NCBI GenBank assembly: GCA_036259875.1
Contig: DATAAZ010000078.1
Location: forward strand, 62,001-126,000
DNA length: 64,000 nt
Direction of reading: 5' to 3'
Origin: DATAAZ01 sp036259875
Lineage (GTDB): Bacteria > Actinomycetota > Thermoleophilia > Gaiellales > Gaiellaceae
In this document: piece after piece, positions 23,320 through 31,343 of the stretch
Numbering within the stretch: position 1 is the stretch's first letter
Layout: every line of letters begins with the position of its first letter
The notes under the pieces: model-generated
What the model saw: only the letters and a program-made list of their open reading frames with translations
Databases searched by the model: none
Told to the model about the DNA's origin: nothing
Program-made: the position numbers and the translations under genes

Positions 23320-24168
23320 TCAGCGGCCCTTCTCACCGCTCTTCGCGCGGAGCAGCTCGTCGAGCTGCGCGCCGACGAGGAAGATCGCGGACGAGGCGAA
23401 GACGTACGCCGTGAGAACCAGGAAGACGGTCAGGCTGCCGACCGCGGTCTTGAAATTCGCGAGCGTCGAGACGTACCCGCGGAACAGAAGCGAGGCGGCG
23501 ATCCAGACGCCGATCACGAGCAGCGACCCGGCGCTCGCCCAGCGCACCTGCGGGCGCTCCGCCGGCGCGTAGCGGATGAGAAGCGCCACGACGGCGGCAA
23601 GCAGGAGCGCGGCCGCCGGCCAGCGGAGGATCGTGAGCGTCCAGTCGAGCACACCCCCGTCCGCGATCCGCGGCCCCGCCGTCACGACGAGCGTCGCCGC
23701 GACGAACAGGCACGCCGTCGCGAACGCGAGCCCGAGCGCGGTCACGACCTGCCGAACCCGGGAGCGGCGCTCGCGGACGTCATGGATCGTGTTCAGCGCG
23801 TCCATGAGGAGTCGAACGGCGAAGCTCACGTACCAGAGGACGAGCGCGAACGCGAGGACGATCAGCCCCGCGCTTCCTTGCCGGAAGACTCGCTCGACCG
23901 AGTAGTCGATCCCCTCGAAGACGGGTCGCGTGACCTTCTCCTCGACGGACGGGGCGAGCGTGTCCCGCCACACGTCCTCGAGCCCGGCCGCCCCGAGGAT
24001 CGCAAGCCCGAGGAGCGTGATCGGAACGAGCGATGTCAGCGTCTGGAAGGCGAGCGCCGCCGAGTAGACGGGCAGCTTGTGGTCGCTCGTGCAGCGGAGG
24101 AGCTCGCGAAAGACGCCTCCGACCTCGCTCCGCCGCCCGCCCGCCACCGGCTGTAGGTGCCCCGGCAC
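23320..24168 (-). CDS. YihY/BrkB-family integral membrane protein
   Basis: 282 residues with about six membrane helices. Typical family parts are DHKLPVYSAALAFQTLTSLV at residues 31-50, WYVSFAVRLLMDALNTIHDV, and RPQVRWASAGSLLVIGVWIA followed by YVSTLANFKTAVGSLTVFLV and LTAYVFASSAIFLVGAQLDE. The family was once annotated as RNase BN, which is wrong; its function is unknown and a transport or envelope role is suspected. GTG at 24168 is used as start. The gene is convergent with mreB and diverges from the ammonium transporter relic. Confidence 0.9.
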   Translation of the reverse strand: MPGHLQPVAGGRRSEVGGVFRELLRCTSDHKLPVYSAALAFQTLTSLVPITLLGLAILGAAGLEDVWRDTLAPSVEEKVTRPVFEGIDYSVERVFRQGSAGLIVLAFALVLWYVSFAVRLLMDALNTIHDVRERRSRVRQVVTALGLAFATACLFVAATLVVTAGPRIADGGVLDWTLTILRWPAAALLLAAVVALLIRYAPAERPQVRWASAGSLLVIGVWIAASLLFRGYVSTLANFKTAVGSLTVFLVLTAYVFASSAIFLVGAQLDELLRAKSGEKGR

Positions 24169-24246
24169 GCCCGGCCCTAGACACTGCCCGGGCAGCGCCC
24201 TTCCGTGAGACGAGGCGACGAGACCCGAGGAGCTGCGGCTCCCGGG

Positions 24247-24609
24247 CGTTCAGAGTCGCCTTCGTCTTCGCCTACTCGGTCGTCTCGCACTGGATCTGGC
24301 ACTCGGACGGGTGGCTCTTCGGCCTCGGCGTCGGCAGCGGCAGCGGCAGCCTCTTCTATACCGGGGGGCCGCGCCAGCTGGAGGTGCAGGCGCTCGGCCT
24401 CATCGTGGTGAGCGCGTTCACGTTCGCGGCCTCGGTTCGCGGCCCTGTGAGCGATGAAGGCGGCGTGGGGGATCCGCGCCGCGCCGGAGATCGAGGAGCT
24501 CGGGCTCGACCTGGGCGAGCACGGCGCGTTCGGGTATCCGGAGATCGCCCTGAACGGCCGGCTCGCGATCGCGGAGTACCGCCTTCACGGCCGCGCTGTG
24601 AGGACGTAA
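24247..24609 (+). pseudogene. Ammonium transporter (Amt) relic, truncated and frameshifted
   Basis: Two pieces of an Amt protein are visible in different frames. In the first (from about 24249) FRVAFVFAYSVVSHWIWHSD resembles the transmembrane segment before the HWxW region, and LFYTGGPRQLEVQALGLIVV then AFTFAASVR resembles a late helix; the helices that should lie between are missing. In the second frame (from about 24459) MKAAWGIRAAPEIEELGLDL then GEHGAFGYPEIALNG matches the cytoplasmic C-terminal tail (WGLRVS...EGLDLxEHGExAYP) of Amt proteins, ending at TAA 24609. The N-terminal two thirds is absent. This is the only content of the 475-base gap between its neighbours. Confidence 0.75.
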
Positions 24610-24644
24610 CTGGCTAGAGCGTAAGATCCGCCCCGGAACGGGCG

Positions 24645-25133
24645 ATGGCCGGGACGGACGTGACGCGCATGCTCGACGAGGCGGGAACGTCGTACGACCT
24701 CCTTCCGCACACGCATACCGAGCGGGCGGCCGACGAGGCGCAGGCGCTCGGACTCTCGCCAGACGAGGTGGGGAAGACGCTCGTGCTCACGCTGCCGGAC
24801 GGCCACGTGCGCGCGGTCATCCCGGCGTCCGAGCGAATCGACCTGCGCAAGGCGCGCGAGATCCTCGGCGTCGGCAAGAAGAAGATTCATCTTGCGAGCG
24901 AGAACGACCTCGCGCGCGACTACCCGGAATTCGACCTGGGCGCCGTCCCGCCGTTCGGAGGCGCGAGCCGAGACCCCGTGCTCGTCGATCGCCGCGTGGT
25001 CGAGCGCGACTCGGTCGTCCTCGAGGCAGGCTCGCACGACGAGTCGATCCGCCTCAGCACCGACGACCTCGTCCGTCTGACCGGCGCCCAGGTAGTAGAC
25101 ATCTGCAGCGAAGAGGAGGTGAGGGGCAAGTGA
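24645..25133 (+). CDS. YbaK/EbsC-type aminoacyl-tRNA deacylase
   Basis: 162 residues, the full length of the family. The domain runs through nearly the whole protein: LLPHTHTERAADEAQALGLS, then DEVGKTLVLTLPDGHVRAVI with the conserved lysine, LRKAREILGVGKKKIHLASE and FGGASRDPVLVDRRVV. These proteins remove wrongly attached amino acids (for example Cys or Ala from tRNA-Pro, or Pro from tRNA-Ala) in trans. Which tRNA is cleared cannot be told. It overlaps the DUF1918 gene by four bases. Confidence 0.88.
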   Translation: MAGTDVTRMLDEAGTSYDLLPHTHTERAADEAQALGLSPDEVGKTLVLTLPDGHVRAVIPASERIDLRKAREILGVGKKKIHLASENDLARDYPEFDLGAVPPFGGASRDPVLVDRRVVERDSVVLEAGSHDESIRLSTDDLVRLTGAQVVDICSEEEVRGK

Positions 25134-25339
25134 CCGTACGCAAGGGAGACAAGCTCGTCGTCGAGTCGAAGAAGGCGGGCCAACCGGGCCGCGAGGGCGA
25201 GATCGAGGAGGTCGTCCAGGAGGACCCGCCGCGCTACCGAGTCCGCTGGACGGACGGCCGGACGACGATCTTCGCACCAACAGCGGGCGTCGCCCGAATC
25301 GAGCCGAAGAAGAAGCCGCGGCAGCGGGCGCGGAGCTAA
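25130..25339 (+). CDS. DUF1918 small protein
   Basis: 69 residues starting with GTG in the stop of the deacylase gene. It shows the SH3-like DUF1918 pattern: MTVRKGDKLVVESKKAGQPG, GEIEEVVQEDPPRYRVRWTD and GRTTIFAPTAGVARIE. The family is common in actinobacteria and of unknown function. The C-terminal tail is basic (KKKPRQRARS), which could bind nucleic acid, but that is a guess. Confidence 0.88.
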   Translation: MTVRKGDKLVVESKKAGQPGREGEIEEVVQEDPPRYRVRWTDGRTTIFAPTAGVARIEPKKKPRQRARS

Positions 25340-25349
25340 GCGCCCGCCT

Positions 25350-25364
25350 AGGCGGCTTCCGCCT
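25350..25364. terminator. Short hairpin between convergent genes
   Basis: AGGCGG (25350-25355) and CCGCCT (25359-25364) pair around CTT, 10 bases after the DUF1918 stop. Confidence 0.3.
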
Positions 25365-25442
25365 CCAGAGCGAGGCGTTCAAGTACGGCGGCAGGATCCG
25401 GCGGCTGCACCCCCCGACCCGACGGAGCCGGAGGACAGATGA

Positions 25443-25829
25443 TCACGACGCGCGGCGTCGGAGCGGATGCTCCGGCGGCACCTCGACGAAGACGAGGTCG
25501 AGGCCGTCCGGGTCGCACGCCACGAGCTCGTAGAGGCCCCACGGCTTCACCTCCGGCTCTTCGACGATCGGGACGCCGCGTGCGGCGAGCTCGTCGCGCG
25601 TCGCGTTCAGATCGCGGACCTGGAGCCAGAGCCGCGTCGCCTCGCTCGGTAGCTGCTCGGACGAGCTCGAGACCTCGAGCAGGCCGCCGCCGAGGAAGAA
25701 GACGACCGCCCGGTTCGGCCCCTCGCCCCACTCGCGGAAGACGGCGAGGCCGAGCGTCTCTTCGTAGAAGCGGACCGACCGGGCGAGGTCGCTCGGCCTA
25801 AGCAGGATCCGGCTCGCGAGAATCTCCAC
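25443..25829 (-). CDS. VOC (glyoxalase/bleomycin-resistance fold) protein
   Basis: 128 residues from GTG at 25829. It opens VEILASRILLRPSDLARSVR then FYEETLGLAVFREWG and ends LVACDPDGLDLVFVEVPPEH, both typical of the fold. The middle RLWLQVRDLNATRDELAARG is the second module. The start lies 32 bases inside the end of the upstream capA-like gene, so the two are co-transcribed and coupled. Ligand and reaction are unknown. It is one of three unrelated VOC genes in the window (also at 9886 and 36588). Confidence 0.85.
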   Translation of the reverse strand: MEILASRILLRPSDLARSVRFYEETLGLAVFREWGEGPNRAVVFFLGGGLLEVSSSSEQLPSEATRLWLQVRDLNATRDELAARGVPIVEEPEVKPWGLYELVACDPDGLDLVFVEVPPEHPLRRRAS

Positions 25830-26766
25830 CGCCGACCGAGATGGTGAACGTCGATGCCGACGGCGCGACGGATGACAACCTGCGCTCGATCCAGTCGCGG
25901 TCGTCGCCGGTCGCGACGCGCGTGTGGCAGTAGTCGAGCTTGAGCGGAAGCGCCTCGACGTTCTGCGGGCCCGACTCGTCGAGGTCGACCAGCCACAGGA
26001 TGCCCAGGTCGTTTCGCACGGCGGGGTAGACCGCATAGTCGTCCACGAAGTCACCCAGGTCGTACAGCACGCGCCCTTCGACCGGCTGGAAGGCGTGAGC
26101 GGAATGACCCGCGACGAGCGTCGCGCCCGCCTCGACGAGCTGCGCGCCCGCCCGGCGGACGTGCGGAGCCGGTTCGGCGCGCATGTTCGGGCCCCAGTGG
26201 GGCATCACGAGCACCGCGTCGGCCTCCTGGCGGGCTCGCCCGATCCCGCGGAGGAGCCATTCGGGAACGTCCTCGTTCCACAGGTTCGCGTAGGCGACGC
26301 CGGGGCTGTCCGCGCCCGCGGCGTACGCGGCCGGATGATCGGTCACGCCGACGACCGCGAGGCGGAACCCGTCCGCCTCGAGCACGATCGGCGCCCGCGC
26401 TCGCTCGAGATCCGGGCCCGCACCGACCCAGCGGATCCCGGCCGCGGCCAGGTGCTCGAACGTGTCGCGAAGCGCCTCCTCGCCGTAGTCGAGCGCGTGG
26501 TTGTTCGCGAGCGTCACGCAATCGACGCCGAGGAGCGTCAGCGCTTCGACCGCGGCCGGAGGCGCGCGGAAGAAGAACGGCTTGTCCGGGTCCGGCCACG
26601 GCGCGCCCCGCTCGGAGAGGCAGCACTCGAGGTTGAGGACGACGAGGTCGGCGGCGCGGGCAGCCGCGGCGACCTCCGGGGCGAAGAGCGACCCGGGCCC
26701 GCGCGAGGCGAGCCGCTCCGCGACGCCGCGCCCGAGCATCGTGTCTCCCGCCAGCGCGAGCCGCAC
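25798..26766 (-). CDS. CapA-family (poly-gamma-glutamate synthesis type) metallophosphoesterase-like protein
   Basis: 322 residues. Family motifs are LALAGDTMLGRGVAERL at the N-terminus, LVVLNLECCLSERGAPWPD, DCVTLANNHALDYGEEALRD, VLVMPHWGPNMRAEP and LVAGHSAHAFQPVEG. These line a two-metal site of the calcineurin fold. CapA proteins are needed for poly-gamma-glutamate capsule in bacilli, but most homologues are uncharacterised; no capB or capC is nearby. There is no signal peptide. GTG at 26766 is used as start; CATACT 6 bases upstream is a weak promoter match. It diverges from the aminotransferase gene by 25 bases. Confidence 0.9.
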   Translation of the reverse strand: MRLALAGDTMLGRGVAERLASRGPGSLFAPEVAAAARAADLVVLNLECCLSERGAPWPDPDKPFFFRAPPAAVEALTLLGVDCVTLANNHALDYGEEALRDTFEHLAAAGIRWVGAGPDLERARAPIVLEADGFRLAVVGVTDHPAAYAAGADSPGVAYANLWNEDVPEWLLRGIGRARQEADAVLVMPHWGPNMRAEPAPHVRRAGAQLVEAGATLVAGHSAHAFQPVEGRVLYDLGDFVDDYAVYPAVRNDLGILWLVDLDESGPQNVEALPLKLDYCHTRVATGDDRDWIERRLSSVAPSASTFTISVGGGDSREPDPA

Positions 26767-26791
26767 GGGATCAGTATGCGACGATGGCGCC

Positions 26792-27946
26792 GTGCGGCCG
26801 CCGCCCGGTCGGCTCGAACGGCTTCCGGAGCAGTACTTCGCGCGGCTCCTCGCCCGCGTGGCGGCGGCGGCCGCCCAGGAGGGCGAGCCGCTCGTCGACC
26901 TCGGCCGCGGGAACCCGGACGTACCGCCGCCTCCGCACGTCGTCGAGCGGCTCGTCGAGGTCGCGCGCGAGCCGACCCCGGCCGTGCACGGCTACGCGCC
27001 CTTCCTCGGCCTGCCCGCGCTCAAGGAGGCGATCACCGAGCGCTACCGCGACCGCTACGGGGTCTCGCTCGATCCCGAGCGCGAGGTCGCGGTCGTGCCC
27101 GGCACGAAGACCGCGCTCGTCGAGGTCGCTCTCTGCGTCGCCGAGCACGGCGACGCGGTCCTCCTTCCCGACCCCGGCTACCCGGACTACCGATCGGCGG
27201 TCGCGCTGGCCGGTGCGCGCGAGCTCTCGCTCCCGCTCGACCCGTCGGCGGGCTGGGCGCCCGACTTCGCGTCGGCGCCGCGCGACCGGGCCGCTGTCGT
27301 TTACCTGAACTACCCCTCGAACCCGTGCGCCGCCTGCGCGTCGCACGAGGTGTTCGCGCAAGCGGTCGCCTATGCCGGCGAGACCGGCGCGCTCGTCCTC
27401 CACGACTTCGCCTACGCCGACCTCGTCTTCGACGGCCGAGAACCGCTGAGCTTCCTGGCGAGCGACGGCGCCCGCGAGGTCGGCGTCGAGCTCTTCTCGA
27501 TGTCGAAGAGCTACGGGATGGCGGGGTGGCGGCTCGGGTTCGTGCTCGGGAACGCCGAGGTGGTTGCGCACGTGAACCTGCTCCAGGACCACGTCCGGGC
27601 GGGGATCTTCACGGCGATTCAGGAAGCCGCGATCGCCGCCCTGCGCGGACGCCAGGAGACCGTGGAGGACCGCCGGCGCCTGTACGAGAGGCGCCGGGAC
27701 GGCGTCGTCCAAGCGCTGCGTGCGACCCGGGTGGGGGATGTGCGCTGCGAGGGCACCTTTTTCGTCTGGTTCCGGCTTCCCGATGGTGTCACCGCCGAGA
27801 CCCTCCTCGCCGAGCACCGCGTCGCGCTCGCGCCCGGCGAGGGGTTCGGAGCGACGGGGACGGGCTGGGCGCGGATCTCTCTTGCCACATCCGACGAGCG
27901 GCTCGACCTTGGCCTCGAGCGGCTCGTCCGGGCGTTCGCGGACTGA
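26792..27946 (+). CDS. Class I/II pyridoxal-phosphate aminotransferase
   Basis: 384 residues from GTG 26792; the frame continues upstream only as a shadow of the divergent gene. Fold type I features are visible: YAPFLGLPALKEAITERYRD, VLLPDPGYPDYRSAVALAGA, YLNYPSNPCAACA (the Asn that contacts PLP), HDFAYADLVF, the Schiff-base Lys in FSMSKSYGMAGWRLGFVLGN, and WARISLATSDERLDLGLERL with the carboxylate-binding Arg. It resembles the LL-diaminopimelate or succinyl-diaminopimelate aminotransferase branch. No lysine or other amino-acid pathway genes are adjacent, so the substrate is open. Confidence 0.9.
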   Translation: MRPPPGRLERLPEQYFARLLARVAAAAAQEGEPLVDLGRGNPDVPPPPHVVERLVEVAREPTPAVHGYAPFLGLPALKEAITERYRDRYGVSLDPEREVAVVPGTKTALVEVALCVAEHGDAVLLPDPGYPDYRSAVALAGARELSLPLDPSAGWAPDFASAPRDRAAVVYLNYPSNPCAACASHEVFAQAVAYAGETGALVLHDFAYADLVFDGREPLSFLASDGAREVGVELFSMSKSYGMAGWRLGFVLGNAEVVAHVNLLQDHVRAGIFTAIQEAAIAALRGRQETVEDRRRLYERRRDGVVQALRATRVGDVRCEGTFFVWFRLPDGVTAETLLAEHRVALAPGEGFGATGTGWARISLATSDERLDLGLERLVRAFAD

Positions 27947-28067
27947 AAATCCCTCGAATGAGGCGAGCCGGAAGCGGGCTAACCCATGCGAAATCTGTCG
28001 AAAAATGCGAGCGAGAACGGGGGAGCGAGCTTGCGGCCAGGGTTGTCGCGTCCGATAACGAGAGTAC

Positions 28068-28700
28068 GTGACGTCTCCACTCTCTTCGTTCGCGACCCGC
28101 CTGACGCCGTTCCCCGCCGCCCTCGTCGCCGCCGGCGTCGCCTACCTCATGCTCGGGGCGGCGGGGATCGAGCGTCCCCTTCCCGGGACGGCGAGCGCGT
28201 CGACCGGCGAGGGCGACGTCGTGGTCGTCACGGCGAAGCGAGCGGAACGCCCGTTCGTCGCGGACGAGGCGGTCGCGCCCGCCCCGGGCGCGCAGGATCG
28301 CGCGCCGAAGGAACCCGTGTCGTCCAGGATCACGCCGCCTAGGAGCAGCGTCGCCGAGTGGGGAGGCCAGGCCCCCCGCGGCGCCGCGGCGGCACCGGCC
28401 CAGCCGGGCGCTCCGCAATCCCGCCCGGCGGGTGCCGACCCGTCCCCGGGGAACGTCTCCCCGCCAATCTCATCGGCGCCCGCCGGGCCCCCGTCTTCGC
28501 CGCCGGATCCGCATGTGGCTCCGCCCACGGCGCCACCCGGGGCCCCGCCGGTGCCCGCACTGCCGCCGCACGACCACGTGCCTGCACTACCGCCGGCCCT
28601 TCAGCTCCCGCCGCCCTCGGCGCTCCCGCCGGCGCCCGCGCTCCCTCGGCTTCCGCAGCTCCCGCAGTTCCCGCTCCCGCAGGTCCCGCAGCTCCCCTAG
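28068..28700 (+). CDS. Secreted or anchored proline-rich protein, unknown function
   Basis: 210 residues from GTG. A hydrophobic stretch near the N-terminus (about 15-33, PAALVAAGVAYLMLGAAGI) could be a signal anchor. The rest is low complexity, rich in Pro and Ala, and ends in repeats such as LPQLPQFPLPQVPQLP. A similar Pro-rich end is found on the sigma fusion protein at 16058. This suggests an extended segment crossing or lying in the cell wall. The 120 bases upstream are the most AT-rich in the neighbourhood and should hold its promoter. No enzyme domain is present. Confidence 0.6.
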   Translation: MTSPLSSFATRLTPFPAALVAAGVAYLMLGAAGIERPLPGTASASTGEGDVVVVTAKRAERPFVADEAVAPAPGAQDRAPKEPVSSRITPPRSSVAEWGGQAPRGAAAAPAQPGAPQSRPAGADPSPGNVSPPISSAPAGPPSSPPDPHVAPPTAPPGAPPVPALPPHDHVPALPPALQLPPPSALPPAPALPRLPQLPQFPLPQVPQLP

Positions 28701-28721
28701 CCGACGGCGAAGATTCGCCGC

Positions 28722-30077
28722 ATGGGGAACTGGGACGACCCCGGTGCCGCCCTCCGCTACCACGAGGCGACCAAGCACTCGTTCGTGAGCGTCCGGGCGT
28801 CCGGCCACCGCCTCGACTGGGAGAACCGGCCGCACCCGTTCAAGGAGTACCTCGGCCTCGAACCGGAGCCGATCCCGCCGGAGCTCGACCGGCTGCTTCG
28901 TGTCGGAGCCGGCGTCGTCCGCGCTCGGACGTCGCCCGGCGGCGACGTCTACCACTTTCGCGCCTACGCGAGCGCGGGGGCGCTCTACCCCGTCGAGGTC
29001 TATCCCGTGACGGCCAAGGGCGTTTTCCACTTCCACCCGCGCGAGCTCGCGCTGCGGCGCCTTCGAAGCGGGGACTTCCGGGCCTCGCTGGGAGAGCCGG
29101 AGGCCGCCGCCGTCCTCGTCCTCACCGGGATCCTGTGGCGGACCGCCTGGAAGTACGGCGAGCGCGGCTACCGGCACCTCTTCTGGGACGCGGGGACGAT
29201 GCTCGCGAATCTGCTCGCGCTCGCGGCGGACGACGAGCCGCGCCTCGTGACCGGGTTCGTGGACGACGACGTGAACCGGGTCGTCGGCGCCGACGGACGG
29301 CGCGAGGCGGCGCTCGCGCTCCTCGCCCTCGGCGGCGGCGGCGCGACGTCCGAGAGCCCGGAGCCCGAGCCGCTCCAGCTCGACGTGATGCCGCTCTCCC
29401 GCTCGGAACCGAGCTTCCCGCTCGCCGAGGCGATGCACGCGGCCTCGACGCTCGCGGACGTCGACGAGGTGGCGCGGTACCGCGCCACGGAAGCGGCCAC
29501 CGAGGACGGTGTCCGCGCCGACGTCACGGCCGGGGAGCGGCTCGAGGACGTGATTCGCCGGCGTGGCTCCGCGCGCGACTTCCTGCTCGAGCCGGTGCCC
29601 TCGCGCGAGCTCGCCGCGATCCTCGCCGCGGCCGCAGCCCCGGTCCCCGGCGACGTCCCGCCCGTCACCGCGACGTACGTGATCGCGAACGCGGTCGCCG
29701 GGCTCGACCCCGGTGTCTACGCGTTCGGGTCGCCCGAGCGCTTCGACCTCCGCCGCCGCGGCACGCTGCGCGCGGCGGCCGGCTACCTCGCGCTCGAGCA
29801 GGAGCACGCCGCGCGCGCAGCCGCGACGCACTTCCTCCTCGCCGACCTGCCGCGCGTCGTCGGGGAACGCGGGAACCGCGGCTACCGCTGGGCACAGCTG
29901 GAGGCGGGGATCCGCGCCGGGCGCATGTACCTCGGCGCCTACGCGCGGCGTCTCGGCGCGACGGGACTCACGTTCTACGACGACGAGGTGGCGCGATTCC
30001 TGACCGGCGAAACGGCCGCGCAGCCGATGCTGTGCGTGGCGCTCGGGCCGGACGCGCGCGCCTCGCGGCGGCGTTAG
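28722..30077 (+). CDS. Two-domain SagB-type (nitroreductase-fold) oxidoreductase
   Basis: 451 residues. The first half (about 1-205) opens YHEATKHSFVSVRASGHRLD and has FRAYASAGALYPVEVYPVTA and GYRHLFWDAGTMLANLLALA, all typical of SagB/ThcOx FMN enzymes. The second half (about 255-445) begins ERLEDVIRRRGSARDFLLEP, a nitroreductase-like start, and contains NRGYRWAQLEAGIRAGRMYL. So it carries two copies of the fold on one chain. SagB enzymes oxidise azolines to azoles in peptide natural products, but no precursor, cyclodehydratase or transporter gene is adjacent. A stand-alone FMN oxidoreductase is the safest call. Confidence 0.85.
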   Translation: MGNWDDPGAALRYHEATKHSFVSVRASGHRLDWENRPHPFKEYLGLEPEPIPPELDRLLRVGAGVVRARTSPGGDVYHFRAYASAGALYPVEVYPVTAKGVFHFHPRELALRRLRSGDFRASLGEPEAAAVLVLTGILWRTAWKYGERGYRHLFWDAGTMLANLLALAADDEPRLVTGFVDDDVNRVVGADGRREAALALLALGGGGATSESPEPEPLQLDVMPLSRSEPSFPLAEAMHAASTLADVDEVARYRATEAATEDGVRADVTAGERLEDVIRRRGSARDFLLEPVPSRELAAILAAAAAPVPGDVPPVTATYVIANAVAGLDPGVYAFGSPERFDLRRRGTLRAAAGYLALEQEHAARAAATHFLLADLPRVVGERGNRGYRWAQLEAGIRAGRMYLGAYARRLGATGLTFYDDEVARFLTGETAAQPMLCVALGPDARASRRR

Positions 30078-30958
30078 ACGCGGCCGACCGACGCGAGCAC
30101 GTCGGCGACGAAGCGGCGCGTCTCGCGGAAGACGCCGTTTCGCCGCACCGACCTCGGTCCCTGGTTGTAGGCGGCGAGCGCGCGCCGGACGTTCCCGTCG
30201 AACTCGTGGAGGAGCCAGTGGAAGTAGGCGACGCCGACGTGGACGTTGCCGCTCACCGTCCGCGGGATGCGCCGGCCGACGAGCACGTCCTCGACGAAGT
30301 CCCAGGTCGCGGGCGTCACCTGCATGACACCGAAGGCGCCGGCGGGGGAGACGACACGCGTTTGGAACCCCGACTCGATCCAGGCGAGCGCGCGGACGAG
30401 CGCCGGATTCATCCCGTAGTTCCCGGCCCAGTGGTTGATGAGGCCGCGAACGGAGCTCGGTCGTGACGGCCTCCCGGTGGGCGTGCCGCCGAGCGCGCGG
30501 CGCGTCCGCGGTCCGGCGATGCCGTCGACGCCGATCCGCGCCCGGCGCTGGAAGCGTCTGAGCGCCCGCGCCGTCTCGGCGCCGAAGTAGCCGTCGATGA
30601 TCCCCGTCGGCGCGCCGCGCCGCGTCAGGAGGAACTGGAGGACGGAGACGTCCCACCCGACCATCCTGCGCCGCAGGACGCGCTTTCCGTAGAGCGGGCG
30701 GCCGAGACGGCCTAGCGCGCGGCGCGTGCGCGGGCCGGCGATTCCGTCGACCACGAGCCCCTTGCGGCGCTGGAAGTCGCGGACGGCGCGCTGGGTCATC
30801 GGCCCCGCGATCCCGTCGACGGGGCCGAAGTAGTGGCCCCAGGAGCGCAGCGCGACCTGCAGCCCCGCGTTCTGGGGATTGACGCGCGCCTGGGCGGGGG
30901 CGCCGACGAGGAGGGCGACCAGCACGGACGCGACAGCCAGCCGCAGCCTGGCGTGCAT
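30074..30958 (-). CDS. Secreted lytic transglycosylase with two peptidoglycan-binding domains
   Basis: 294 residues. A signal peptide (1-24) ends at about APAQA-RV. Two PG_binding_1 repeats follow (about 28-85 and 100-160), each ending DGIAGPRTRRALG, with a third DGIAGPMTQRA inside the first. The catalytic SLT domain (about 170-285) has the active-site Glu in LAWIESGFQTRVVSPAGAFG and then VMQVTPATWDF and RALAAYNQGPRSV. It cleaves glycan strands of the wall to 1,6-anhydro sugars, for remodelling or spore or biofilm turnover. A purine-rich AAAGGGGGCC sits just before the ATG. It overlaps the SagB-type gene by four bases, tail to tail. Confidence 0.92.
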   Translation of the reverse strand: MHARLRLAVASVLVALLVGAPAQARVNPQNAGLQVALRSWGHYFGPVDGIAGPMTQRAVRDFQRRKGLVVDGIAGPRTRRALGRLGRPLYGKRVLRRRMVGWDVSVLQFLLTRRGAPTGIIDGYFGAETARALRRFQRRARIGVDGIAGPRTRRALGGTPTGRPSRPSSVRGLINHWAGNYGMNPALVRALAWIESGFQTRVVSPAGAFGVMQVTPATWDFVEDVLVGRRIPRTVSGNVHVGVAYFHWLLHEFDGNVRRALAAYNQGPRSVRRNGVFRETRRFVADVLASVGRV

Positions 30959-31066
30959 GAGGCCCCCTTTGACGGTCGGCGCGGATGTCCTGCGAGGCGC
31001 GAGCCCGCCGCCCGCGGATCAAGCCCGCCCTACATCAACGAGGGCGAGTGCGCGTCTCGCGCGTCG

Positions 31067-31288
31067 CTATTTGAACCGGTAGACGATCCGCCCGCGCGTG
31101 AGATCGTACGGCGAGAGCTCGAGCTTGACGCGGTCGCCCGGGAAGATCTTGATGCGGTGGCGCCGCATCTTGCCGGCCGTGTAGCCGAGCGCCTCGTGCC
31201 CGTTGTCGAGCGTCACCTTGAACATCCCGTTCGGGAATGCCTCGGCGATCTCGCCCTCCATCTCCAGCTTTTCTTCCTTCGTCGCCAT
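31067..31288 (-). CDS. infA: Translation initiation factor IF-1
   Basis: 73 residues, the full length of IF-1, an OB-fold protein that occupies the ribosomal A site during initiation. It contains MEGEIAEAFPNGMFKVTLDN, GHEALGYTAGKMRRHRIKIF and VKLELSPYDLTRGRIVYRFK, the standard pattern. It stands alone here, away from the ribosomal protein and rpmJ genes with which infA usually travels in actinobacteria, so it may be a second or relocated copy. The ATG is preceded by TATCCT with a 7-base gap and no Shine-Dalgarno site. Confidence 0.96.
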   Translation of the reverse strand: MATKEEKLEMEGEIAEAFPNGMFKVTLDNGHEALGYTAGKMRRHRIKIFPGDRVKLELSPYDLTRGRIVYRFK

Positions 31289-31295
31289 TGCGTTA

Positions 31296-31301
31296 AGGAT
31301 A
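31296..31301 (-). promoter_or_regulatory. Leaderless-type -10 hexamer TATCCT for infA
   Basis: On the minus strand TATCCT is followed by 7 bases and the infA ATG at 31288, implying a leaderless mRNA. Confidence 0.5.
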
Positions 31302-31343
31302 AACCGCCGCGGGCCGCGGTCGGTTAGGCGAGAATCAGGCGCC

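Noticed and set aside
24610..24644. Gap before the YbaK gene considered for a tRNA or riboswitch
   Set aside because: Only 35 bases; no cloverleaf or conserved riboswitch core.
25348..25443. Possible coding end (PDPAAVLERLALEAEAA) on the minus strand downstream of the VOC gene
   Set aside because: The frame upstream is a shadow of the VOC gene and has no independent start; too short to support a gene or a relic.
28587..31022. Minus-strand open frame of 811 codons
   Set aside because: Composition is Arg/Gly/Ala noise and it runs opposite the SagB-type gene and in another frame through the transglycosylase.
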